A DNA stretch of 33,900 bases, taken from Desulfovibrio sp. (GTDB lineage Bacteria; Desulfobacterota; Desulfovibrionia; Desulfovibrionales; Desulfovibrionaceae). Shown in pieces: positions 25,366-32,844 of this stretch. The stretch covers positions 1 to 33,900 of the forward strand of contig JAITRF010000114.1 in NCBI GenBank assembly GCA_031288535.1. The letters run 5' to 3'. Numbering within the stretch: position 1 is the first letter of the stretch; every line of letters begins with the position of its first letter. The position numbers and the translations under genes were made by a program. The notes under the pieces were generated by a model. That model made no database searches, was not told the origin of the DNA, and was given only the letters and a program-made list of their open reading frames with translations.

Positions 25366-27095
25366 TTCCAATCCTTCAAATCTAATAGGTTCAATTGCCC
25401 TTCATTTTCCGACGCTGACAAAAAAGGAGTTTTCCTGATTGCGGCTGCTAATATGTCTGTAGCTTTGATGGACAACCGTCCGTGCTGTCCTTCAGGATCA
25501 AGTCCAACGGCAATCCACAGTAGCCGATTAGTAGCATAAAAAGTCTCCCTTCGACCATCGTCTTTACCTGGGCCAAATCTTTCGTAAAGCAGTTGTGCTT
25601 TTCTGCACAGCAAAAGAAGCCTTTTTACTTCTTCATAAGCTTCAGATTCTTTTTCAGATACAATGAATGCCAGTATTCGAGGTTCAGAGCATTGTGATAG
25701 CAATCGATTACGGAAAAGGGTTTTAAGTTCGTCAAAAAAATTTTCAATTTTTTTTGAATCCTCTTTAGTGCAGCCTTCAATTTTATTTCCAAACCCTGCG
25801 CGAATAGAACCCCAAAGGGCATCGCTTTCTTCCTTTAAAATAGATGCCTGAATATTAGGTGGTATGGTTTGAGGGATTGTTCCCCGAAGGCGAGTAAGTT
25901 CTTTTTCGTACATTTTCCAGCAAGGGTGTAGCGCATTACGTACAACACCAGTTGAAACATGCGCAATAGTATCAATGCCAGAATACTGCGGGAGAGAAGC
26001 TTTAGCAGGGCGATTTTGAAAATATCTAGCACGTCCATATTTATAGACGTAATCGTTAATTTTTTTACTGTCGATTTCACCATATTTTTTGATGGCCTCA
26101 ATCCTTGCTGATTCACGAGCTTTTTCAATGCCTTTGTTAAGGGCATCAGAGATAGGAAAAAATTCATCAGGGGATGCAGAGATATTAAATTCTTTAAATC
26201 TCTTAGATATTATTGTTCGAATAAATCGACCAAAGTCTGATTTGGAATTTTGAAAATCTTCTTCCATGTCGAGCATCGTGAAGTCGTGCCCGGCTACCAA
26301 AGTACTTCCTTCTGTCGTCATGAAAGTATAGTCTTCGCATGAAGCAATAGCAGCCTTAAAACTGAATTGACTATGATCTCTGTAGGAAACATATGAATTT
26401 AAAACTTTTTGTCTATCCATTGATAAAAGATGCGCATCATCAAATAACATCGAAAAATGAGCTTTTTCAAGGCTATCTGTCCTTCTTGCAATATCTAAAA
26501 GCGGCAATATCAAAGTAAAAAATGTATACGTTATTTTAGGGCGTTCCGAGTTAATCTTGTTCAATTCTTTTTGCATTGCAGCAGATTCATGAATAGAAAA
26601 ATTCATAATAGAAGAAAATATATCACCATAAAAAGGTATATTTTTATTTAAAGCCAATGAGTAAGATAAATTTTTGAGAAGCTTTTTTTGAATTTTTTCA
26701 TTGTGTAATTTGCAACAATCGCGAAGTGAACTGCATATATGGTACGCCATTGATAATGTAAAAAAGTGTTCTATAATGGCAATTTCATTTGCTTTATCGA
26801 ATAAAGATGCTTCATTTTTTAACATTAATGGGTGGTTACAAGGGATATAGATACCAACAGTATCAACGCAGCGTTCATCTCTAGGAAGGAGATTTTGCAC
26901 AAGGAAAGAATGATAACGAAGAGCCATACTCTTTCCTGCACCTCTCTCTCCTATGAGGTAGCAATTTTCGCGTGAGGAAAGAGCTTTTGTAATATTCCCC
27001 CCCTCGGCATAGTATTGAATAACTTCATCGGCTTGCAAGTCTGAGGCAGATTGAAAGAAAAAGGGATTACGGGTATTACTCATATCAAACCTCAT
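25362..27095 (-). CDS. ORC/CDC6-type AAA ATPase
   Basis: 577 aa from the ATG at 27095, which overlaps the HD stop as ATGA. An ATG at 27083 (MSNTRNPFFF) has GAGG at good spacing and may be the real start. Walker A is GERGAGKS at 49-56 and Walker B is FSMLFDDAH with Asp219-Asp220. Arginine-rich and helical segments follow, and a C-terminal region with LLWIAVGLDPEGQHGRLSI and IKATDILAAAI could be a winged helix. The layout resembles the ORC-CDC6-like ATPases known from bacterial conflict loci, which are thought to act as switches rather than replication initiators. The gene is markedly A+T-rich relative to the flanks. The partner proteins on either side, both coupled by 4-nt overlaps, suggest a complex. 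Confidence 0.78.
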   Translation of the reverse strand: MRFDMSNTRNPFFFQSASDLQADEVIQYYAEGGNITKALSSRENCYLIGERGAGKSMALRYHSFLVQNLLPRDERCVDTVGIYIPCNHPLMLKNEASLFDKANEIAIIEHFFTLSMAYHICSSLRDCCKLHNEKIQKKLLKNLSYSLALNKNIPFYGDIFSSIMNFSIHESAAMQKELNKINSERPKITYTFFTLILPLLDIARRTDSLEKAHFSMLFDDAHLLSMDRQKVLNSYVSYRDHSQFSFKAAIASCEDYTFMTTEGSTLVAGHDFTMLDMEEDFQNSKSDFGRFIRTIISKRFKEFNISASPDEFFPISDALNKGIEKARESARIEAIKKYGEIDSKKINDYVYKYGRARYFQNRPAKASLPQYSGIDTIAHVSTGVVRNALHPCWKMYEKELTRLRGTIPQTIPPNIQASILKEESDALWGSIRAGFGNKIEGCTKEDSKKIENFFDELKTLFRNRLLSQCSEPRILAFIVSEKESEAYEEVKRLLLLCRKAQLLYERFGPGKDDGRRETFYATNRLLWIAVGLDPEGQHGRLSIKATDILAAAIRKTPFLSASENEGQLNLLDLKDWK

Positions 27096-28093
27096 TGCAA
27101 GGAGGAGATGATTTCGTCAATATTCAGAAGCCTTGACTGATAGTCCTTCTCGCCAGGAATTTCTTTGTCATCCAAAGTGATAGTTCGGCTAAAACTTTCC
27201 CTTTCAAATCCTTCGCCAGACAAGGCTGATTTTTTTACCTTTAAAAATTTAATATTTGCAGATATCTCTGAAAAATGTAGAAAATCCTTCAGGTAATAAT
27301 TAGTGTATTTTCTTTCCTCGTCTGCCTTTCTCAATTTCTTTTCCAAGCAGTCAATGAATCTTGATAAATTAACTTTTTTCCCTGTTCCAACAAAAACCGC
27401 ATAATATTCTTTATGTTGAATAGAAAATCCGACATGCAGGTCTATTAAAATCCTTCCTTCCATCGTTTTACATGAAATATCAACACAGTTAGAGTATAAA
27501 TGGTGGCAAAGACTATCTTTATTTAGTCTTGTATTTGAAACATAAAAAGAATCTGTTCGCTTAGGAGATTCAGCTAACTCATCTGCAAAACGTAATATTG
27601 CAGCAAGTCTTCGTGCATTTACATAATTACCATATAAAGACATTTTTTCACTTACATCTTTCAGCGTATCTTTATTGCCTGAACTTGAAGTTCCAGTATG
27701 CGACCAGACAAGTTTATTTATAATTGATGATTCCTGCTTATCCCTTTGTGGATTCGAGAATATACCATTGTAAAAATGATATGCATAATCTCTATGCTCT
27801 TGTCTGCTTATAATGTTCCCCCAATCATGAAAATAAGACGCAAAGCATAGAATATACAACTCAAGAGCCGTAAGTTTATCAATACAAGTTTCTATCATGG
27901 AATAGATTGTTTTTTGAACATCAAGGATATGACATTCACCGTGATCTGTAAAATTCGGGTTTCGTGAATTTATGAATTTAGCAGAACCTTTAAACCCTTT
28001 TACAACCATTTCATAGCGATGCCATAAATCATTAAATGCTCCATTTAAACGAGAGCAGGTTATACTTTCCAGTGATGTTAGAGGTCTGTCCAT
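27092..28093 (-). CDS. HD-domain metal-dependent phosphohydrolase
   Basis: 333 aa. The metal-binding HD constellation is complete: His51/His55 in FTDHGECHILDV, His89-Asp90 in YFHDWGN, His132 in VWSHTG and Asp171 in LRFADELAES. The order and the long C-terminal extension (about residues 180-333, mixed strands and helices) resemble HD proteins paired with ATPases in conflict loci rather than dGTPase or RelA/SpoT proteins. It probably hydrolyses a nucleotide or cyclic nucleotide; the substrate cannot be told from sequence. It starts 17 nt after the methyltransferase gene with a weak GGGA ribosome site and overlaps the ATPase start. Confidence 0.78.
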   Translation of the reverse strand: MDRPLTSLESITCSRLNGAFNDLWHRYEMVVKGFKGSAKFINSRNPNFTDHGECHILDVQKTIYSMIETCIDKLTALELYILCFASYFHDWGNIISRQEHRDYAYHFYNGIFSNPQRDKQESSIINKLVWSHTGTSSSGNKDTLKDVSEKMSLYGNYVNARRLAAILRFADELAESPKRTDSFYVSNTRLNKDSLCHHLYSNCVDISCKTMEGRILIDLHVGFSIQHKEYYAVFVGTGKKVNLSRFIDCLEKKLRKADEERKYTNYYLKDFLHFSEISANIKFLKVKKSALSGEGFERESFSRTITLDDKEIPGEKDYQSRLLNIDEIISSLQ

Positions 28094-28110
28094 AGAGTTC
28101 GTCCCAGAAG

Positions 28111-29154
28111 CTAACTAATGTTCATAATATTCTGAAATACAGCTTTGGCTAAAAGTGGAGGAACTGCATTACCAACTTGTTGTTGTTGGAAGCCTATACT
28201 GCCTTTGAATTCAAATAAATCTGGAAAAGACTGAAGGCGCGCAGCTTCTCTAACCGATAAGCCGCGATTTTCTGAGGGATGAATCAGCATGTTTTTTCGG
28301 AAATTACCCAAAACAACAGAAGGCTTTTCCCAATTTAACCGATGATATATACCTGTATGACACCGAGTTCTGTCTCGGTAGTTCGACATCAGTGCTTCGG
28401 GTATATCCTCCCAGTTACCACCTTGGGGGACATATTTATATCGTTCAAGTATGTGGAGAGCGCTTCGAGTTGTAATGTTGTTTGGACTTTCCCGCATATT
28501 GTCTCTAAGCCGCTCAGCATAAACTGAGGCACACTTTTTGCTGTATGGAAGCCAAGAAGTATCAGTTCCATTACTGACATGTGGCAAATCCCAAATAGCA
28601 TCTTTGACTGTGACATTTTTCAGAGATCGACGTTTAGGGAAAGAAAATTTTTTATTTCTTCTATTGCCAACAACGAAAAGACGATTTCTAACTTGAGGAA
28701 CCTCAAAATCTTTCGCGTTTAACGTGGAGAACTGGCAGGAATATCCAAGAATTTTCAGTTTGTCAGAAATAAGCGAGAGAAAAAACCCCTTTTCCGTTTC
28801 CAGTAATCCTTTTACATTTTCAAATACGACCCATTCAGGGCGTGCTTCTTCGACAACACGGAAAAACTCAGAGAACATCCAGTTTGTTGGGTTATCTTTA
28901 TTTCTCGTTTTTTGGTTGGATGTCGAAAACCCTTGGCAAGGTGGGCCGCCAAATACAATGCTATCCCGTGAAGGAAGGGGAGGAGATGAGAAATCTTTAA
29001 TATCAATTTCAAGCAGTTGAACATGTGGAAAATTGTGCCTGAACGTCTGGCATGCATGGGGGTCATTCTCAACCGCTGTGAGAATTTTTATCCCGGCATG
29101 TTCAGCCCCAAGCGACATGCCGCCCGCGCCAGAGAACAAATCCAAAGCAATCAT
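28111..29154 (-). CDS. dcm: DNA (cytosine-5) methyltransferase
   Basis: 347 aa, transfers methyl from S-adenosylmethionine to cytosine C5 in a specific DNA site. Motif I is DLFSGAGGMS near the N-terminus, motif IV GGPPCQGFS carries the catalytic Cys73, motif VI is ENVKG (112 on), motif VIII is QVRNR (154-158), and motif X is QQVGNAVPP near the end. The target-recognition region, about 170-300, is of moderate size; specificity cannot be read from it. No restriction endonuclease gene is adjacent. The ATG at 29154 is 2 nt after the thyX stop, so translation is probably coupled. The symbol is used generically. Confidence 0.92.
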   Translation of the reverse strand: MIALDLFSGAGGMSLGAEHAGIKILTAVENDPHACQTFRHNFPHVQLLEIDIKDFSSPPLPSRDSIVFGGPPCQGFSTSNQKTRNKDNPTNWMFSEFFRVVEEARPEWVVFENVKGLLETEKGFFLSLISDKLKILGYSCQFSTLNAKDFEVPQVRNRLFVVGNRRNKKFSFPKRRSLKNVTVKDAIWDLPHVSNGTDTSWLPYSKKCASVYAERLRDNMRESPNNITTRSALHILERYKYVPQGGNWEDIPEALMSNYRDRTRCHTGIYHRLNWEKPSVVLGNFRKNMLIHPSENRGLSVREAARLQSFPDLFEFKGSIGFQQQQVGNAVPPLLAKAVFQNIMNIS

Positions 29155-29156
29155 TA

Positions 29157-29822
29157 CTATCCCTTGCGGTCTTGCATGGACGAGATGACCACTTGAAATT
29201 GTGAATATAAGTCAGCAAAGAGAGGAGGGACATTGTCGTGCATTTGAGCAAGTAGCGGGAGCATGATTTCACGCATTTGCGGATGCGCCGCCGAAGCGCA
29301 TCTCAACTCAAAAATATGCCGCCACTCTCGAATATTGCAGGTGACAATAATTTCTGTTTTCAAACTACTAGGCAACACACTCCGCGCTTCTTGCGCTGTG
29401 ACTCCTTTCTCAATCAATGAAAGATAAGCGCGTTCGGCCTCCTTCATGGATTCTAACCAGATGCTATACTCAGTCGAGTTCTCTTCCCAGTAACAAGGTC
29501 GAATAACGGTTATCTCATTACCAAACTTGTCCTTTGAATAGTTCGCATAGCGAGTGCTTTCTTGGCTATATGATGCCAAGCGGTGGCGCACAATTTCATG
29601 CGTAATCCCTCTATCGCAAATAAATCTAACAGTTGCAGAGGCATGCTCAATGACGCTATGATGTCCAGAATTCAAAATTCGTTGGACAAACGCAACAGCT
29701 GAATCGTCGGTAATCTGGTCTTCTGATTTATAGCAAGTACGCCCTGCCGCTTCGATTCTTTTCAGAATGTTTGTGCCACTCTCCATTGTGATAATTTCAA
29801 ACGATGGGGAGACAACCTTCAT
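29157..29822 (-). CDS. thyX: Flavin-dependent thymidylate synthase
   Basis: Makes dTMP from dUMP using methylene-tetrahydrofolate, with FAD and NADPH doing the reduction. The product is 221 aa with the family signature RHRLASYSQES (RHR-x7-S, Arg79 to Ser89). A second family block, EIIVTCNIREWRHIFELRC, carries the flavin/dUMP-binding arginines, and HHSVIEHA precedes the signature. Length is normal. It is the first gene of the island operon and shares its lower G+C content, so it was probably acquired with it; phages and mobile elements often carry thyX. Whether it is the cell's only thymidylate synthase cannot be seen here. Confidence 0.95.
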   Translation of the reverse strand: MKVVSPSFEIITMESGTNILKRIEAAGRTCYKSEDQITDDSAVAFVQRILNSGHHSVIEHASATVRFICDRGITHEIVRHRLASYSQESTRYANYSKDKFGNEITVIRPCYWEENSTEYSIWLESMKEAERAYLSLIEKGVTAQEARSVLPSSLKTEIIVTCNIREWRHIFELRCASAAHPQMREIMLPLLAQMHDNVPPLFADLYSQFQVVISSMQDRKG

Positions 29823-29852
29823 GGAGCACCTACAGGCTTAATTTATTAGATT

Positions 29853-29881
29853 ATAATAGAATTTTTGAGAGGTTACATCAA
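29853..29881 (-). promoter_or_regulatory. Candidate promoter of the island operon
   Basis: On the - strand TTGATG (29876-29881), a 17-nt spacer, TATTAT (29853-29858); an overlapping TATAAT lies at 29850-29855. The -10 box is about 30 nt before the thyX ATG, which has TAGGTG upstream. The remaining A+T-rich stretch to 30098 carries ATAGATAG near 29881 and its complement CTATCTAT near 29990, and no gene. Confidence 0.5.
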
Positions 29882-30098
29882 TAGATAGGCTTTCGGCATG
29901 GAATACTATAAAATCAGCCATTGCAGATAAATCTACCAATACTGAACCTGCTCAAAATAAGGTTGCAGTTGTGAGCTTATCGGCATTTATCTATCTATTT
30001 ATAAACACTCTCGAATTTTTTATTATAGCAAATTAGCTTGCTGAAATCAAATTTATCTTATATCGGGGCCAATGCGCCAAGCCAAAGCGCCGCGATCA

Positions 30099-31304
30099 TC
30101 AGCGTTTGCGTTTACCCGGCGGCGGCCCGGTCTGGAGCACCCCGCTACGTATGGATTCGGCCATGGCGAGGATGGTGTTGGCGTAGATGTTGAGGTTATT
30201 ATAGTGTTTCAGGGCTTTGCGCTGGCTTTCCACTCCGATGCCTTTCTTCCACCCGTTTTTTGACAGGTAGCGCGCGGCGCTGAAGATTGCGTCGGCTTCG
30301 GAAAACAGGTTCACCCGCCCGTCGTTGTCCCCGTCTTCTCCGTAGCGGGCGAGGTTTGAGGGCATAAACTGGCAGATGCCGATAGCGCCGTATACGGATC
30401 CGGGCAGAACGCGGGGGTCTATGCCGTTGTCGCGGCAGAAAAGGAGCAGGGCGCGCAGTTCGGCATAGGCCCAGTCGGATTTGCTTTTGAGGCGGGTTTG
30501 CAGCCATTCTTCATGCCGGGCGTCGATGGGCAGTCCGGCGAGGGCGTCGCGCACCTTTTCCGGGGTATCGGCCGCGGCCATGCAGGCCAGACTCCAGAAG
30601 GCGTTTTCCTTGCCCACGAAAACCCCCAGGCGGGTTTCCACGAAAAGCAACGAGACCAGGACATTGCTCGGCACCGGGTATTTCGCTTCGACGGCTTCAA
30701 AGGCCCTGGCGTTGGCGGCCAGGAATTCCCGGCATTTTTGCACGTTGACCTCGGTGACGACATTGCGGTAGATTCTTGAGGGCGGCAGCTTTTTGCCGTC
30801 TTCGACGCGCGGGCGGCGCATGAAATCTCTGGTGAAAAGCTCTTTTATTTTCTCGCCCATGGGCTGCGGGGAATAATCCGGCAGCCCTCTGAACCAGACG
30901 GCAAGTTCGGGCGCGGCCGTGGGGTCGGCCTGGAGTTTTTGCGCAAGAGGCTTCCAGCCTTCCGAGGTCTCCGCTTCCAGGTTGAGGTGTTGGGGGGAGC
31001 CGAGGCTTGCGGATACGCGGGAGGCGGCGGTTTCCTTCGGCGGGGCGTTTGTCTGCGCTTTGGCTGCCGGTTTCGCGGCCTTGGCCGGTGATGCCTTGGT
31101 CGGTGAAGCCTTGGCCGGCGTTTTTTTCGCCGTCTTGTTTTTGGCGGGTTTGGTTTGCGCGGACTTTCCCGGTGCGGCGGTTTTTTTGCCTTGCGTCGCG
31201 GAGGCGGCGGCCTTGATGTTTTCCGCGCCGGCGCAAGGCGGAGTGTGCGCCGCAAGTCCGCAGAGCAGAAGCGTGAAGCAGGAAATTAACGTTATTGCGC
31301 GCAT
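30099..31304 (-). CDS. MltB-family lytic murein transglycosylase
   Basis: 401 aa. Cleaves the MurNAc-GlcNAc bond in peptidoglycan with 1,6-anhydro product formation. Signal peptide MRAITLISCFTLLLCGLA, probable cleavage after AGA (25-27). Residues about 38-92 form a Lys/Ala/Pro linker (KKTPAKASPTKASPAKAAKP) that may bind anionic wall polymers or cross the periplasm. The SLT_2 domain follows: catalytic Glu223 in LLFVETRLG, then FWSLACMAA, YGAIGICQFMPSN and GDGDNDGRVNLFSEADAIFSAA written here in parts (EDGDNDGRVNLF, SEADAIFSAARYL). These match MltB. Returns to host G+C content after the island. Divergent from ahbC. Confidence 0.87.
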   Translation of the reverse strand: MRAITLISCFTLLLCGLAAHTPPCAGAENIKAAASATQGKKTAAPGKSAQTKPAKNKTAKKTPAKASPTKASPAKAAKPAAKAQTNAPPKETAASRVSASLGSPQHLNLEAETSEGWKPLAQKLQADPTAAPELAVWFRGLPDYSPQPMGEKIKELFTRDFMRRPRVEDGKKLPPSRIYRNVVTEVNVQKCREFLAANARAFEAVEAKYPVPSNVLVSLLFVETRLGVFVGKENAFWSLACMAAADTPEKVRDALAGLPIDARHEEWLQTRLKSKSDWAYAELRALLLFCRDNGIDPRVLPGSVYGAIGICQFMPSNLARYGEDGDNDGRVNLFSEADAIFSAARYLSKNGWKKGIGVESQRKALKHYNNLNIYANTILAMAESIRSGVLQTGPPPGKRKR

Positions 31305-31312
31305 GATGTTGC

Positions 31313-31341
31313 CCTATACACGCCAAAACGGCCTCAGTCAA
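31313..31341 (-). promoter_or_regulatory. Candidate promoter of the mltB-type gene
   Basis: On the - strand TTGACT (31336-31341), 17-nt spacer, TATAGG (31313-31318). The -10 ends only 8 nt before the ATG, which would leave almost no leader, so either the mRNA is nearly leaderless or the match is accidental. Confidence 0.35.
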
Positions 31342-31373
31342 AAAAAATCCCCACCGGAGGACAAGGAATTTTC

Positions 31374-32570
31374 ATGATCGGCATTTCCAAGCTCTACTGC
31401 GGGCAGGCCGAAGCCTCGGACGCCCTGCGCTACGGACGCGATTCCGCGAAACTGCCTTCGCATCTTCTGCAATTTTCCGAAGACAAGAAACCGGTTGTAG
31501 TGTGGAACATGACCAGACGCTGCAACCTGCGTTGCGTACACTGCTATGCCGGGGCTTTGGACACGCGCGGAACCGATGCCGTGTCCACCGCGCAAGGCAA
31601 GGAAATTATAGACGATCTGGCCGTCTACGGGGCTCCGGTCATGCTTTTTTCCGGGGGCGAACCCCTGGTGCGCGAAGACCTCGTCGAACTGGCCGCTTAC
31701 GCCACAAGCAGGGGAATGCGCGCGGTCATCTCCAGCAACGGCACCCTGATCAGCCGGGAAAAGGCCAAGGAACTGAAACAGGTGGGTCTCTCCTATGTCG
31801 GCGTCTCGATAGACGGCGGGGAAAAGACGCATGACCGCTTCCGCCGTTGCGCCGGGGCTTTCGCCAAGGCCCTCAAGGGCATTGAAAACTGCCAGGAAGA
31901 GGGCCTGAAGGTCGGACTGCGCTTTACCATCAACAGGGGCAACGCTGCGGAAGTGCCGCTGCTTTTCGATCTGATCCGCGAGCGCGACATCCCGCGCATC
32001 TGCTTCTACCATCTGGTCTATGCCGGACGCGGTTCCGAACTGATCCGGGAGGATACGGACCACGCCGCGACGCGCGCTCTTCTGGACCTGATCATGGACC
32101 GCACCAGGGCGCTCTTTGATGAAGGCAGGCCGCGCGAGGTGCTGACGGTGGACAATCACGCCGACGGTCCCTATGTCTGGCTGCGTCTCGGGCGCGAGGA
32201 CCCTGTGCGGGCAAAGGAGGTGCTGCGGCTTTTGCGGTTCAACGAAGGCAACAATTCCGGGCGGGGCATCGGCTGTATTTCCTGGGACGGGCAGGTGCAT
32301 GCGGATCAGTTCTGGCGTAACCACAGTTTCGGCAACGTCCTTGAGCGGCCTTTCTCAAGCATCTGGGACGACCCGGATATAGAGCTTTTAGCCGCGCTCA
32401 AAAACAAGAAGGGGCGGGTACGCGGGCGTTGCGCCCGTTGCCGGTTTCTGGACGTCTGCGGCGGAAATTTCCGGGCGCGGGCAGAGGCGGTTTACGGGGA
32501 CGTATGGGCCGAGGACCCGGCCTGCTACCTGAGCGATGCGGAAATAGAAGCCAGAGGTGATTTGGAGTGA
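31374..32570 (+). CDS. ahbC: Radical SAM protein AhbC-like, alternative heme biosynthesis
   Basis: Likely 12,18-didecarboxysiroheme deacetylase: AhbC removes acetate side chains to give Fe-coproporphyrin III in the siroheme-dependent heme route of sulfate reducers. The product is 398 aa; the ATG at 31374 has AAGGA 7 nt upstream. The radical SAM cluster motif CxxxCxxC is Cys50, Cys54, Cys57 (CNLRCVHC). FSGGEPLVREDL is the SAM-binding glycine motif. The C-terminal SPASM-like part has CISWDG, then GRCARCRFLDVCGGNFRAR and PACYL, with cysteines for an auxiliary [4Fe-4S] cluster. The N-terminus MIGISKLYCG and NEGNNSGRGIGC block fit this family; AhbD, a relative in the same pathway, is the main alternative. 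Confidence 0.78.
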   Translation: MIGISKLYCGQAEASDALRYGRDSAKLPSHLLQFSEDKKPVVVWNMTRRCNLRCVHCYAGALDTRGTDAVSTAQGKEIIDDLAVYGAPVMLFSGGEPLVREDLVELAAYATSRGMRAVISSNGTLISREKAKELKQVGLSYVGVSIDGGEKTHDRFRRCAGAFAKALKGIENCQEEGLKVGLRFTINRGNAAEVPLLFDLIRERDIPRICFYHLVYAGRGSELIREDTDHAATRALLDLIMDRTRALFDEGRPREVLTVDNHADGPYVWLRLGREDPVRAKEVLRLLRFNEGNNSGRGIGCISWDGQVHADQFWRNHSFGNVLERPFSSIWDDPDIELLAALKNKKGRVRGRCARCRFLDVCGGNFRARAEAVYGDVWAEDPACYLSDAEIEARGDLE

Positions 32571-32624
32571 GGCAGGCTGCGCGGGGCTTGTAGCCGGCAG
32601 GCGGCACAAAGCCACGAAACATGA

Positions 32625-32730
32625 TCGGTGGCCTATTCCTTTCACCCCGTTGGCGATAAGCTGTGTGGTCAGACCAATCCCGTCACTTCGTTGGCGATAA
32701 GCTGTGTGGTCGGACCAATCCCGCCAGTTT
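32625..32730. repeat. 41-bp tandem repeat with TGGTC-N-GACCA palindromes
   Basis: Two copies of GTTGGCGATAAGCTGTGTGG followed by TCRGACCAATCCCG start 41 bp apart (about 32650 and 32691), with a decayed third copy before them at about 32625. Each copy holds an 11-bp palindrome (32666-32676 and 32707-32717) of the form bound by FadR-type GntR regulators such as PdhR. The array lies in the 274-nt gap between two convergent genes; nothing else is recognised there apart from a GTTTGT/ACAAAC hairpin at 32727-32742. Confidence 0.7.
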
Positions 32731-32844
32731 GTTTTTACAAACACAACGAGGTTTTTTCGTGTGGCGGATCGGCATTTTGTGGGCGTATCCCGCCGATGCC
32801 AGGTTACGACAGGCAGGGGACGGTATCGGCTGAAGGCGAGGACT

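Noticed and set aside
24490..29822. Reading the island as a simple type II restriction-modification system
   Set aside because: A methyltransferase is present but no endonuclease; the other genes are an ATPase, an HD hydrolase and a CARF-like protein.
23525..30098. Integrase, transposase, tRNA attachment site or direct repeats flanking the island
   Set aside because: I looked on both strands at each edge and found none that I could support.
32388..32744. Small - strand open frame over the 41-bp repeats
   Set aside because: Half of it is antisense to ahbC and the rest is repeat-derived; no start site or homology is recognised.
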